A stretch of 5,137 bases of DNA from Anaerolineae bacterium. GTDB taxonomy: Bacteria; Chloroflexota; Anaerolineae; Aggregatilineales; UBA3940. The translations under genes and the position numbers were made by a program. Within the stretch, counting starts at the first letter, position 1. Every line of letters begins with the position of its first letter. Below the pieces are notes generated by a model. The model ran no database searches. It was given only the letters and a program-made list of their open reading frames with translations, and was not told where the DNA came from. Below are positions 1 through 5,137 of this stretch, piece after piece. The stretch is taken from the NCBI GenBank assembly GCA_020852775.1, contig JADZAD010000123.1:1-5137 (forward strand), read 5' to 3'.

Positions 1-849
1 ATGCTCGAACTGCTGCACGACCTGATCCGTCAGCACGAGGCGCTGGTGACGTTCAACGGGCGTACCTTCGACGTGCCGCTGCTCACCGATCGCTACCTGC
101 TCAACCGGCGGCGTACCGCGCTCGGCGTGATCCCCAACCTCGACCTGCTGCCGCCCGCGCGCCGCCTGTGGAAGCGCCGCCTGCCCTCGTGCGCGCTCGG
201 CGCGCTCGAAGGTGACATCCTCAACATCCAGCGCACCGAGCAGGACGTTCCCGGTTCGTTGATCCCGTACCTGTACCAGCAGTACCTGCGTACCCGCGAT
301 GCGCGTGACATGGCCCGGGTGCTGTATCACAACCGCCTTGACCTGCTCTCGATGGTCACGCTGGGGGCGACGATCGCGCAGATCTTCGCCCGCGCCGCAC
401 GCCAGCCGCTGCCGATCCACGACCGGATCAGCATGGCGCGCTGGTACGGCAGCCGCGGCCTCCGGGCAGAGAGCGAGCACAGCTACCGTCAGGCGCTGGA
501 TGAGGCCCCGGACGCCGAAACCCGCTACGACGCGCTCCTCGGGCTGGCACAGTACCTCAAGCAGGCGGAGCGCCGGGCCGAGGCGCTGCCGCTCTGGGAA
601 GACCTCGCCGACCTGCGGCTGGACGTAACCGGGCACGAGGAACTGGCGAAGCACTACGAATGGCACGAGATCGATCTGCGGCGCGCCCTGGCCTGGGCGG
701 AGCAGGGCATCCGGACGGCGCAGGGCTGGCGCAACCCGATTGACCGTTACGAGGCCCTGCGGCGGCTGGAACACCGGCGCAACCGGCTGCTGCGTAAGAT
801 CAACGGTGAAGGTGGAGCGGATGAGCGAGACGAAGCAGACGCGGATTGA
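1..849 (+). CDS. YprB/MrfB-like DEDD (RNase H-fold) exonuclease with C-terminal TPR-like tail, 5' partial
   Basis: This is the 3' part of a metal-dependent exonuclease of the YprB family (COG3359), whose Bacillus member MrfB repairs mitomycin C damage together with the helicase MrfA. Residues are numbered from base 1. VTFNGRTFD (16-24) is the second exonuclease motif, with Asp24. LDLLPPARRLW (47-57) is family-typical. YHNRLDLLSM (109-118) is the last motif, with His110 and Asp114. The first motif (DxE) is absent because the gene runs off the left edge, so the ATG at base 1 is probably an internal Met. From memory, the catalytic Asp172 and Asp262 of MrfB are 90 residues apart, as are Asp24 and Asp114 here. 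About 145 residues are then missing. Residues 141-240 form helical TPR-like repeats including AKHYEWHEIDLRRAL, and the tail is acidic. Its 3' end overlaps the next gene by 29 bases. The fold call is firm; the DNA-repair role is inferred. Confidence 0.85.
   Translation: MLELLHDLIRQHEALVTFNGRTFDVPLLTDRYLLNRRRTALGVIPNLDLLPPARRLWKRRLPSCALGALEGDILNIQRTEQDVPGSLIPYLYQQYLRTRDARDMARVLYHNRLDLLSMVTLGATIAQIFARAARQPLPIHDRISMARWYGSRGLRAESEHSYRQALDEAPDAETRYDALLGLAQYLKQAERRAEALPLWEDLADLRLDVTGHEELAKHYEWHEIDLRRALAWAEQGIRTAQGWRNPIDRYEALRRLEHRRNRLLRKINGEGGADERDEADAD
808..817 (+). promoter_or_regulatory. Shine-Dalgarno region for the 117-residue gene
   Basis: The purine-rich stretch GAAGGTGGAG lies inside the end of the exonuclease gene and finishes three bases before the ATG at 821. 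The GAAGG part gives a more normal spacing of about 8 bases. It supports 821 as the start over the further upstream in-frame ATG at 740, which has no such site and would lengthen the overlap to 110 bases. Confidence 0.5.
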
Positions 850-1174
850 GGTGGAGAACGCCTTCATCGCCCGGCACCGGCTGGAGATCGCGCGCTTCGG
901 CCCCGGGCAGTTCAGCCGGACTGCGAGCAGGGGCGCGGTGCTGGTGCAGGAAAGCGCGCTCAACGCCGCCGTCGCGAAGTTCCTGTACCTGACCGTCGAG
1001 AGCATGGCCGGGCACGGCCTGCTGAAGCGCGACGGCAGCGCGATCGGCGCGGCGGTCGCCCACGCGCTCGACAGCTACGACCCGCGCGAACAGGTCGTGC
1101 TGATCTTCCTCTACACGGGCGATGCCAGCCTGTATCTGCTCAGCATCATGGACGATCTGATCCTGCCGGGATAG
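821..1174 (+). CDS. Small protein of unknown function (117 aa)
   Basis: I do not recognise this family. The start at ATG 821 is chosen because a purine-rich site precedes it and it overlaps the exonuclease gene by only 29 bases, an arrangement that suggests translational coupling. The protein has no signal peptide and no clear membrane helix, so it is probably cytoplasmic. Residues 1-37 are polar and basic. Residues 38-63 look like an amphipathic helix around NAAVAKFLYLTVES. Residues 74-84 look like a second short helix. Residues 91-115 are strongly hydrophobic (VVLIFLYTG, then LYLLSIMDDLIL), likely a buried strand and helix. There are no cysteines and no metal or nucleotide motif that I can see. 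GC content and codon use match the upstream gene, which supports real coding. Its position behind a MrfB-like nuclease hints at a linked role, but no function can be assigned. Confidence 0.7.
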   Translation: MSETKQTRIEVENAFIARHRLEIARFGPGQFSRTASRGAVLVQESALNAAVAKFLYLTVESMAGHGLLKRDGSAIGAAVAHALDSYDPREQVVLIFLYTGDASLYLLSIMDDLILPG

Positions 1175-1185
1175 GCCCGGACAGC

Positions 1186-1190
1186 AAGGA
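1186..1190 (+). promoter_or_regulatory. Shine-Dalgarno site for the lipoprotein gene
   Basis: AAGGA ends 8 bases before the ATG at 1199, a standard spacing. This decides for the start at 1199 over the in-frame ATG at 1250, which would remove the arginine-rich n-region of the signal peptide. Confidence 0.6.
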
Positions 1191-1198
1191 CAACGATC

Positions 1199-1897
1199 AT
1201 GGAGAGCGTCAGGTCATACAGTCCATTCCGCAGAGTCGTTTCCCGGTTCATGCTCCAGGCCATTGCAGTGAGTGTGCTTCTCAGTGTCAGTGCCTGCCGT
1301 GCTAACGAACCCACGTATGTGGATCGCAGTCTCGTTGATAGTGGCCTGATCACCAACGAACCCTGTGCCCCGCCGTGCTGGCAGGGCATCGAGATCGGGG
1401 ATTCGCGAATAGATGCTCTGGCGGCTCTGCTTCAGAACCCACTGGTTAGTGAGGTGACCGAGGAGGGGAACGAGGTGTGGTGGACAAGCAGTCAGACACC
1501 CGGCTATGGAGGAGGCGCCATCGACTTCTATCAAGGCACCGTGGCAACCATTTATTACGAGGTTGAGTATCGCCTGGAGATCCAGGAACTGATAGCCGTG
1601 CTCGGGGAGCCAGAGGCATACGTCGACTCCTTCGATCTCCGTTATTACCGGAATCACGCCCGGACTCTCTACTGGCCAGAGCGCGGCATCGCGGTGATAG
1701 TACGGGGAAAGTTGAACCGATCGGGAGAGTACCTGCAGGTGCGGATCAGGCCAGAATCGCTTGTTTCGTTCGTATCCTATTATCAGCAGAGCGAGAGTAT
1801 GGTTGACGCATGTCGAAATCTCAGTCTTGTCTTTGGGGTGTCGGATAGTGACTGTAGAACTTCTTTCCGCGCGTGGGAGGGCTATCCGGGTGACTAA
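1199..1897 (+). CDS. Predicted lipoprotein with CAPPCW motif, unknown function (232 aa)
   Basis: This is a secreted, lipid-anchored protein of unknown function. Residues 1-17 form a basic n-region (Arg5, 11, 12, 16), 18-30 a hydrophobic core, and VSAC (30-33) fits a lipobox with Cys33 as the lipidated residue. The mature part opens with a spacer and then CAPPCWQGIEIG (56-67), with Cys56 and Cys60. A helix (68-80), a tryptophan pair (94-95), a strand ending IDFYQGTVATIYYEV (108-122) and a segment LIAVLGEPEAYV (131-142) follow. The order helix, strands, then 'LGxPxxV' recalls small BamE/SmpA-like folds, but this is only a pattern impression. Cys205 and Cys219 near the end could form a second disulfide. 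I recall similar CAPPCW proteins from Chloroflexota without known function. It starts 24 bases after the previous gene. Sampled lines give about 50-55% GC against about 70% or more in the genes on either side, so it may be a later arrival or fast evolving. Confidence 0.8.
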   Translation: MESVRSYSPFRRVVSRFMLQAIAVSVLLSVSACRANEPTYVDRSLVDSGLITNEPCAPPCWQGIEIGDSRIDALAALLQNPLVSEVTEEGNEVWWTSSQTPGYGGGAIDFYQGTVATIYYEVEYRLEIQELIAVLGEPEAYVDSFDLRYYRNHARTLYWPERGIAVIVRGKLNRSGEYLQVRIRPESLVSFVSYYQQSESMVDACRNLSLVFGVSDSDCRTSFRAWEGYPGD

Positions 1898-1982
1898 ACT
1901 CGCCTGGTTAGCTTGCCCTTCTCACAACTGACGCAAAGCCCGATCCGTACCAGATAACGGGGTGCTCGCCGCGGACAGCCCG

Positions 1983-3470
1983 TCACCCGTATAGCTGCTC
2001 CAGCCGGTCAGCCGCGGCGCGGATACGGGTAAGGCAGGTGGCCTGCCCGATGATCTCCATCGTCTCGAACAGCGGCGGCGAGACCTGCTGCGCGGTCACC
2101 GCGACCCGCACCGCGCCGAATAGCTGGCCCGGCTTCAGGCCGAGCGCCTCACAAAGCTGGCGCATGGGCGGCTCCTGCGCAGCGGCGCTGAACGCCGCCA
2201 GCCCCGCCAGCGTTTCATGTGCGGCCCGCAGCGCCGCGACCGTCCCGGCAGCGTCCATGCCCTTCTGCACAAGCTGCTTCGGGTCCTCCAGCGTGACCGT
2301 CTCCAGGAAGACAAAGCCCGCCATCTCGACCGCGTCCGGCAGCGTCTTGATGCGCTCGCGGATCAGCGGCACGAGGCGGCGCAGCCGGTCATCGTCCACC
2401 GCCAGCCCCGCCTGCTCGAAGAACGGGCGCACCCGCGCCGCGAGGTCTTCCACGGAGAGCATCTGCATGTACTGGCCATTCAGCCATTCGAGCTTCTCGA
2501 ACGGCAGCTTACCCCCCGCCGGGTTGACGTTGGCGAGGTCGAAGCGCGGGATCGATTCCGCGACGGGGAAGATCTCGCGGTCGTCGCCGAAGGCCCAGCC
2601 GATGTTCGTCAGCCAGTTCACCACCGCTTCCGGCAGGTAGCCGGCGCGGCGGTATTCACGCACCTGCACCAGCACCTTCATCGTGCCGTCCTGAAAGGCC
2701 TGGTCGCGCTTGCTGAGCTTGCCCTTGCCGCTCGGGCTGAGGATTACGGGCAGGTGGGCGATCTGCGGCATCTCCCAGCCGAAGGCCGCGTACAACTGCG
2801 CGTGCAGCGGCGCAGTGGCGATCCACTCGTCGGCGCGCAGGATGTGGCTGATCTCCATGAAGTGATCATCGACGACGTTGGCGAGGTGGTAGGTCGGCAG
2901 GCCGTCCGACTTGAGCAGCACCAGGTCCTGCAGGTCGGCGTTGCGGAAGCTGATCGGCCCGCGGATCAGGTCGTTGATCGTGGTCTCGCCGTCGAGCGGC
3001 ATTTGGAAGCGCACGACGTGTTCGCCGATCTCCGCGCCGAGGTGCAGGTCGCGGCAGTGGCGGTCGTAGCCGGGCGTCTGCTTGCTGGCCTCCTGCTGCT
3101 TCCGCAGGTCTTCGAGGCGCTCTGCGGTGCAGTTGCAGCGGTAGGCGTAGCCATGCTCGACCAGCCAGTCCGCCCACTGGCGGTACAGATCGCTGCGCTG
3201 TGACTGGTGGTACGGGCCGTGCGCGCCGCCCACGTCCGGGCCTTCGTCCCAGGTCAGGCCCAGCCAACGCAGGTTGTCCTTGATGTCCTGCTCGGAATCC
3301 GGCACATAGCGTTTCTGGTCGGTATCCTCCACGCGCAGGATGAACGTGCCGCCGTGTTTGCGGGCGAAGAGCCAGTTGAACAGGGCGGTACGTGCTCCGC
3401 CGATGTGCAGGTAACCGGTCGGGCTGGGGGCGAAGCGTACCCGGACGGGCCGCTCAGGTGATGCGGACAA
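1983..3470 (-). CDS. gltX: Glutamyl-tRNA synthetase (495 aa, TTG start)
   Basis: This cytoplasmic class I synthetase charges tRNA(Glu) with glutamate using ATP, and in many bacteria also mischarges tRNA(Gln) for later amidation; which type this is cannot be read here. Numbered from the TTG start, the HIGH signature is YLHIGG (20-25), preceded by FAPSPTG. RVEDTD (46-51) is the family's glutamate-site region. A zinc-site-like CNC (112-114) with Cys139 lies in the connecting domain. The KMSKS equivalent is KLSKR (251-255). The helical anticodon-binding half runs from about 330 to 495. Length is close to the usual 470-490. The TTG at 3470 is preferred because AGGAGG stands 5 bases before it and it lies 10 bases after the rodA stop. 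The longer in-frame option from 3527 would overlap rodA and add an unconserved MSRACCC-type leader. It is the last gene of the operon, with no clear terminator behind it. Confidence 0.96.
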   Translation of the reverse strand: MSASPERPVRVRFAPSPTGYLHIGGARTALFNWLFARKHGGTFILRVEDTDQKRYVPDSEQDIKDNLRWLGLTWDEGPDVGGAHGPYHQSQRSDLYRQWADWLVEHGYAYRCNCTAERLEDLRKQQEASKQTPGYDRHCRDLHLGAEIGEHVVRFQMPLDGETTINDLIRGPISFRNADLQDLVLLKSDGLPTYHLANVVDDHFMEISHILRADEWIATAPLHAQLYAAFGWEMPQIAHLPVILSPSGKGKLSKRDQAFQDGTMKVLVQVREYRRAGYLPEAVVNWLTNIGWAFGDDREIFPVAESIPRFDLANVNPAGGKLPFEKLEWLNGQYMQMLSVEDLAARVRPFFEQAGLAVDDDRLRRLVPLIRERIKTLPDAVEMAGFVFLETVTLEDPKQLVQKGMDAAGTVAALRAAHETLAGLAAFSAAAQEPPMRQLCEALGLKPGQLFGAVRVAVTAQQVSPPLFETMEIIGQATCLTRIRAAADRLEQLYG

Positions 3471-3475
3471 GGGAG

Positions 3476-3481
3476 CCTCCT
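3476..3481 (-). promoter_or_regulatory. Perfect Shine-Dalgarno site for gltX, overlapping the rodA stop codon
   Basis: On the - strand the sequence reads TGAGGAGG, where TGA is the rodA stop and its final A begins AGGAGG. Five bases later comes TTG, in frame with the GluRS body. This site decides the gltX start, and the stop/ribosome-site overlap points to translational coupling or reinitiation between rodA and gltX. Confidence 0.8.
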
Positions 3482-4593
3482 CAGGCGATATCACGCGGGT
3501 TCTGGCGCAGCAGCACGCTCTGGACAAGACCGATGCCGAGCAGCAGCGTGACGAGCGAGCTGCCGCCCGAACTGATGAACGGCAGGGTAAGGCCGGTGAC
3601 GGGCATGAGCTGGATATTCATGCCGATGGACACCAGCGTCTGGAAAAAGAGAATCGCGCCGACGCCGTAACAGATCAGGCTGCCCGCCATGTCCTGAGCG
3701 AGGTGCGCGGCGCGCAGGATGCGCAGCAGGACGATCAGCATCATCACCAGCACGAAGATCGCGCCGACGAAGCCGAACTCCTCGGCGATGACCGCGAAGA
3801 TGAAGTCCGTGTGGCGCACCCGCAGGAAGCGAAGCTGGCTCTGCGAGCCTTGCATGTAGCCGCGCCCCAGCAGGCCGCCATTGCCGATCGCCGTAAGCGC
3901 CTGCCCGATGTTAAAGAAGGCGTCCCGGTCGGCATCCGGGTTGATGAACACGATAATACGGGACTGCTGATACGGCTCCATCTGCCCCCAGACGACGGGG
4001 AGGGCAATCAGGGCAACGACCACGAACAGCAGCAGATGCTGCCAGCGCAGCCCGGCGCCCCAGATCATGATGAACCAGGTGAACAGGATCAGCAGCGTGA
4101 TGCCCAGGTCTGGCTGGATGAAGATGAAGAACGCCGGGATGCCGATCCAGCCGAGCGAGACCAGCACCGTGGTCAGCTTATTCATTTTGTGCGTGTTATT
4201 CGCCATCTGTTTGGCCAGCACCACGATCAGCAGGATCTTCGCCAGTTCCGACGGCTGGAAGCCCGCCACACCGAGGTTGATCCAACTCTGCGATCCTGCC
4301 TCGCCTTCGACACCCAGAATCGCGCCGACGGCGAGAAAGAGCACCAGAACACCGTAGATCCAGATATAGGTCGCGGTCAGCAGGCGGTAGTCGATCGCCG
4401 CGACGATAAAGACCACGGCGACGCCAACGAAGCTGAAGATGATCTGGCTGCGCACACGGTCAGCGAGGCTGGCGACGCCGTTCGTCGCGCTGGCGATCAT
4501 CATGATCCCGAACAGGATCATGATCAGAATAACCACGAGCAGCACGAAGTCGAAGTACCTGAACTGCCGCAGAAGGGCAGGAAGTCGAACCAT
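3481..4593 (-). CDS. rodA: RodA, SEDS-family peptidoglycan glycosyltransferase (370 aa)
   Basis: RodA is an integral inner-membrane enzyme that polymerises lipid II into glycan strands for side-wall elongation, working with a class B penicillin-binding protein (not in this window) in the Rod complex. The protein is hydrophobic throughout, with about ten membrane segments; the first are near 14-36, 50-67 and 74-94. Family marks in order are GSQSWINLG with FQPSELAK (101-119, Glu116 and Lys119 conserved), QPDLG (160-164), RHTDF with the putative catalytic Asp263 (260-264), AEEFGFVG after it, and GLTLPFISSGGSS (334-346). The length and the Asp position match E. coli RodA (370 aa, Asp262) as I recall it. 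RodA is favoured over FtsW because of length and the short termini, although SEDS paralogues are easily confused. It starts 15 bases after the Nudix gene with only a weak ribosome site (GGTAG), which suggests coupling to that gene. Confidence 0.93.
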   Translation of the reverse strand: MVRLPALLRQFRYFDFVLLVVILIMILFGIMMIASATNGVASLADRVRSQIIFSFVGVAVVFIVAAIDYRLLTATYIWIYGVLVLFLAVGAILGVEGEAGSQSWINLGVAGFQPSELAKILLIVVLAKQMANNTHKMNKLTTVLVSLGWIGIPAFFIFIQPDLGITLLILFTWFIMIWGAGLRWQHLLLFVVVALIALPVVWGQMEPYQQSRIIVFINPDADRDAFFNIGQALTAIGNGGLLGRGYMQGSQSQLRFLRVRHTDFIFAVIAEEFGFVGAIFVLVMMLIVLLRILRAAHLAQDMAGSLICYGVGAILFFQTLVSIGMNIQLMPVTGLTLPFISSGGSSLVTLLLGIGLVQSVLLRQNPRDIA

Positions 4594-4608
4594 GATTATC
4601 TACCAGTA

Positions 4609-5137
4609 CTATGCGGATGGGCGGTGCGCGTCCAGCCAGGCGAAGGCCAGGCCAGCAGCCGCCACGGACGACAGCGAATCGAAGCCGCCGTTCTGCCAGA
4701 GGTGGCGTACCTCGTCCTGTGAATACCAGTGTAACACCTGCAAGGCCAGATCGCCGGGGTCAGGCGCAGTGATCTGCCTGCCATCGAGTGCCAGGTAGAC
4801 ATGCGCTTCACCGCAGCCCTTATTCGGGTCGAGGCAGAAGGCGCCAAGCGGCACCCACGTCTTCACCTCGATGCCGGTTTCTTCGAGCAGTTCACGGCGG
4901 GCGCACTCGAGCGGGTCTTCCCCCGGCGCGATGCCGCCCGCGGGCAATTCGCGCACCACCCGCCTGAGGGCGTGGCGGTAGTGCTCCACCAGGGGCACAC
5001 GGCCATCCTCCAGCAGCGGGAAGATGATCACATGCGGCTGGAGTTCAACCGCGAAGAAATCCGGGATGACGGTGCGGTAGTCTTCCAGCCGCACAGCTTC
5101 CTGCACCACCCGCAGCCAGGGCGGTGCATCGACGAGC
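4609..5137 (-). CDS. Nudix hydrolase, ADP-ribose pyrophosphatase-like, 5' partial
   Basis: This enzyme hydrolyses a nucleoside diphosphate linked to another group, probably ADP-ribose or a related nucleotide sugar, in the cytoplasm. Numbered from the GTG at 5109, a complete Nudix box fits GX5EX7REUXEEXGU exactly from Gly58 to Ile80, with RELLEETGI at its end and the metal-binding Glu73, Glu76 and Glu77. HYRHALRRVVRELPAGG before the box is typical of the ADP-sugar branch, as is a Pro about 15 residues after it (Pro95). The DPNKGCGEAHVYLA segment that follows is shared by less well defined members, so the substrate stays open. The frame remains open from 5109 to the right edge and encodes APPWLR, which fits the family's conserved 'PWL' lead-in. 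The true start therefore lies beyond the window and the GTG at 5109 is probably internal. It is the first visible gene of the operon with rodA and gltX. Confidence 0.92.
   Translation of the reverse strand, partial: LVDAPPWLRVVQEAVRLEDYRTVIPDFFAVELQPHVIIFPLLEDGRVPLVEHYRHALRRVVRELPAGGIAPGEDPLECARRELLEETGIEVKTWVPLGAFCLDPNKGCGEAHVYLALDGRQITAPDPGDLALQVLHWYSQDEVRHLWQNGGFDSLSSVAAAGLAFAWLDAHRPSA

Noticed and set aside
1..3. ATG at the first base as the true start of the nuclease gene
   Set aside because: The second exonuclease motif begins at residue 16, leaving no room for the first catalytic motif. A 5' truncation by the window edge explains this better.
740..820. Upstream in-frame ATG at 740 as start of the 117-residue gene
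   Set aside because: It has no ribosome site, would overlap the nuclease gene by 110 bases, and would add 27 residues (MTVTRPCGGWNTG...) that look like frame-shadow sequence.
1214..1657. 147-codon frame on the - strand opposite the lipoprotein gene
   Set aside because: The + strand frame has a lipobox signal peptide, a ribosome site and a coherent protein. The opposite frame has none of these.
1888..1982. Possible terminators in the convergent gap: CTAA/TTAG around 1894-1911, and ACGGG/CCCGT at 1957-1961 with 1979-1983
   Set aside because: The stems are only 4-5 bases, with bulges or large loops, and no T-run follows on either strand. They do not meet the pattern of an intrinsic terminator.
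2217..3203. Long open frame on the + strand opposite gltX (328 codons), and a similar one opposite rodA at 3703-4722
   Set aside because: Both are mirror frames of strongly conserved genes in high-GC DNA. Their translations are compositionally odd (rich in Arg, His, Gln, Val, Asp) and show no domain motif.
1..5137. CRISPR array, tRNA or rRNA gene, IS element, toxin-antitoxin or defence cassette
   Set aside because: I scanned for regular direct repeats, cloverleaf-type sequence, transposase motifs and small paired genes, and saw none.

Overview
This is a GC-rich chromosomal window of ordinary bacterial gene content. It holds six genes in two convergent blocks: three on the + strand (1-1897) and three on the - strand (5137-1983). 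They meet at an 85-base gap at 1898-1982. Genes at both window edges are cut. I see no rRNA, tRNA, CRISPR array, insertion sequence, integrase, attachment site or origin, and no gene-free stretch over 300 bases. The style of the proteins (a lipoprotein with a CAPPCW motif, a YprB-type nuclease with TPR tail, the GluRS sequence) reminds me of Chloroflexota, Anaerolineae-like. That is inference from memory, not a computed placement.

+ strand. 1-849 is the 3' part of a DEDD-family exonuclease of the YprB/MrfB type with a C-terminal TPR-like tail; its first part lies outside the window. It overlaps by 29 bases a 117-residue gene of unknown function (821-1174). After 24 bases follows a predicted lipoprotein (1199-1897) that is clearly lower in GC than everything around it and carries a CAPPCW motif just after its lipidated Cys.

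- strand. A Nudix hydrolase (4609-5137, 5' end cut by the window edge), then rodA (3481-4593), the peptidoglycan glycosyltransferase of the elongation machinery, then gltX (1983-3470), glutamyl-tRNA synthetase. Gaps are 15 and 10 bases, so this is very probably one operon whose promoter lies beyond the right edge. The gltX start is best placed at a TTG codon directly after a perfect AGGAGG whose first base is the last base of the rodA stop codon.

How they work together: the - strand genes are housekeeping functions (clean-up of nucleotide derivatives, cell-wall elongation, tRNA charging) that share transcription rather than a pathway. RodA implies a peptidoglycan wall. In the + strand block, the nuclease is related to the exonuclease half of the Bacillus MrfAB DNA-repair pair, so a partner helicase may lie just upstream. 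The two unknown genes after it are the least explained part of the window. Nothing here amounts to a demonstrated new system.
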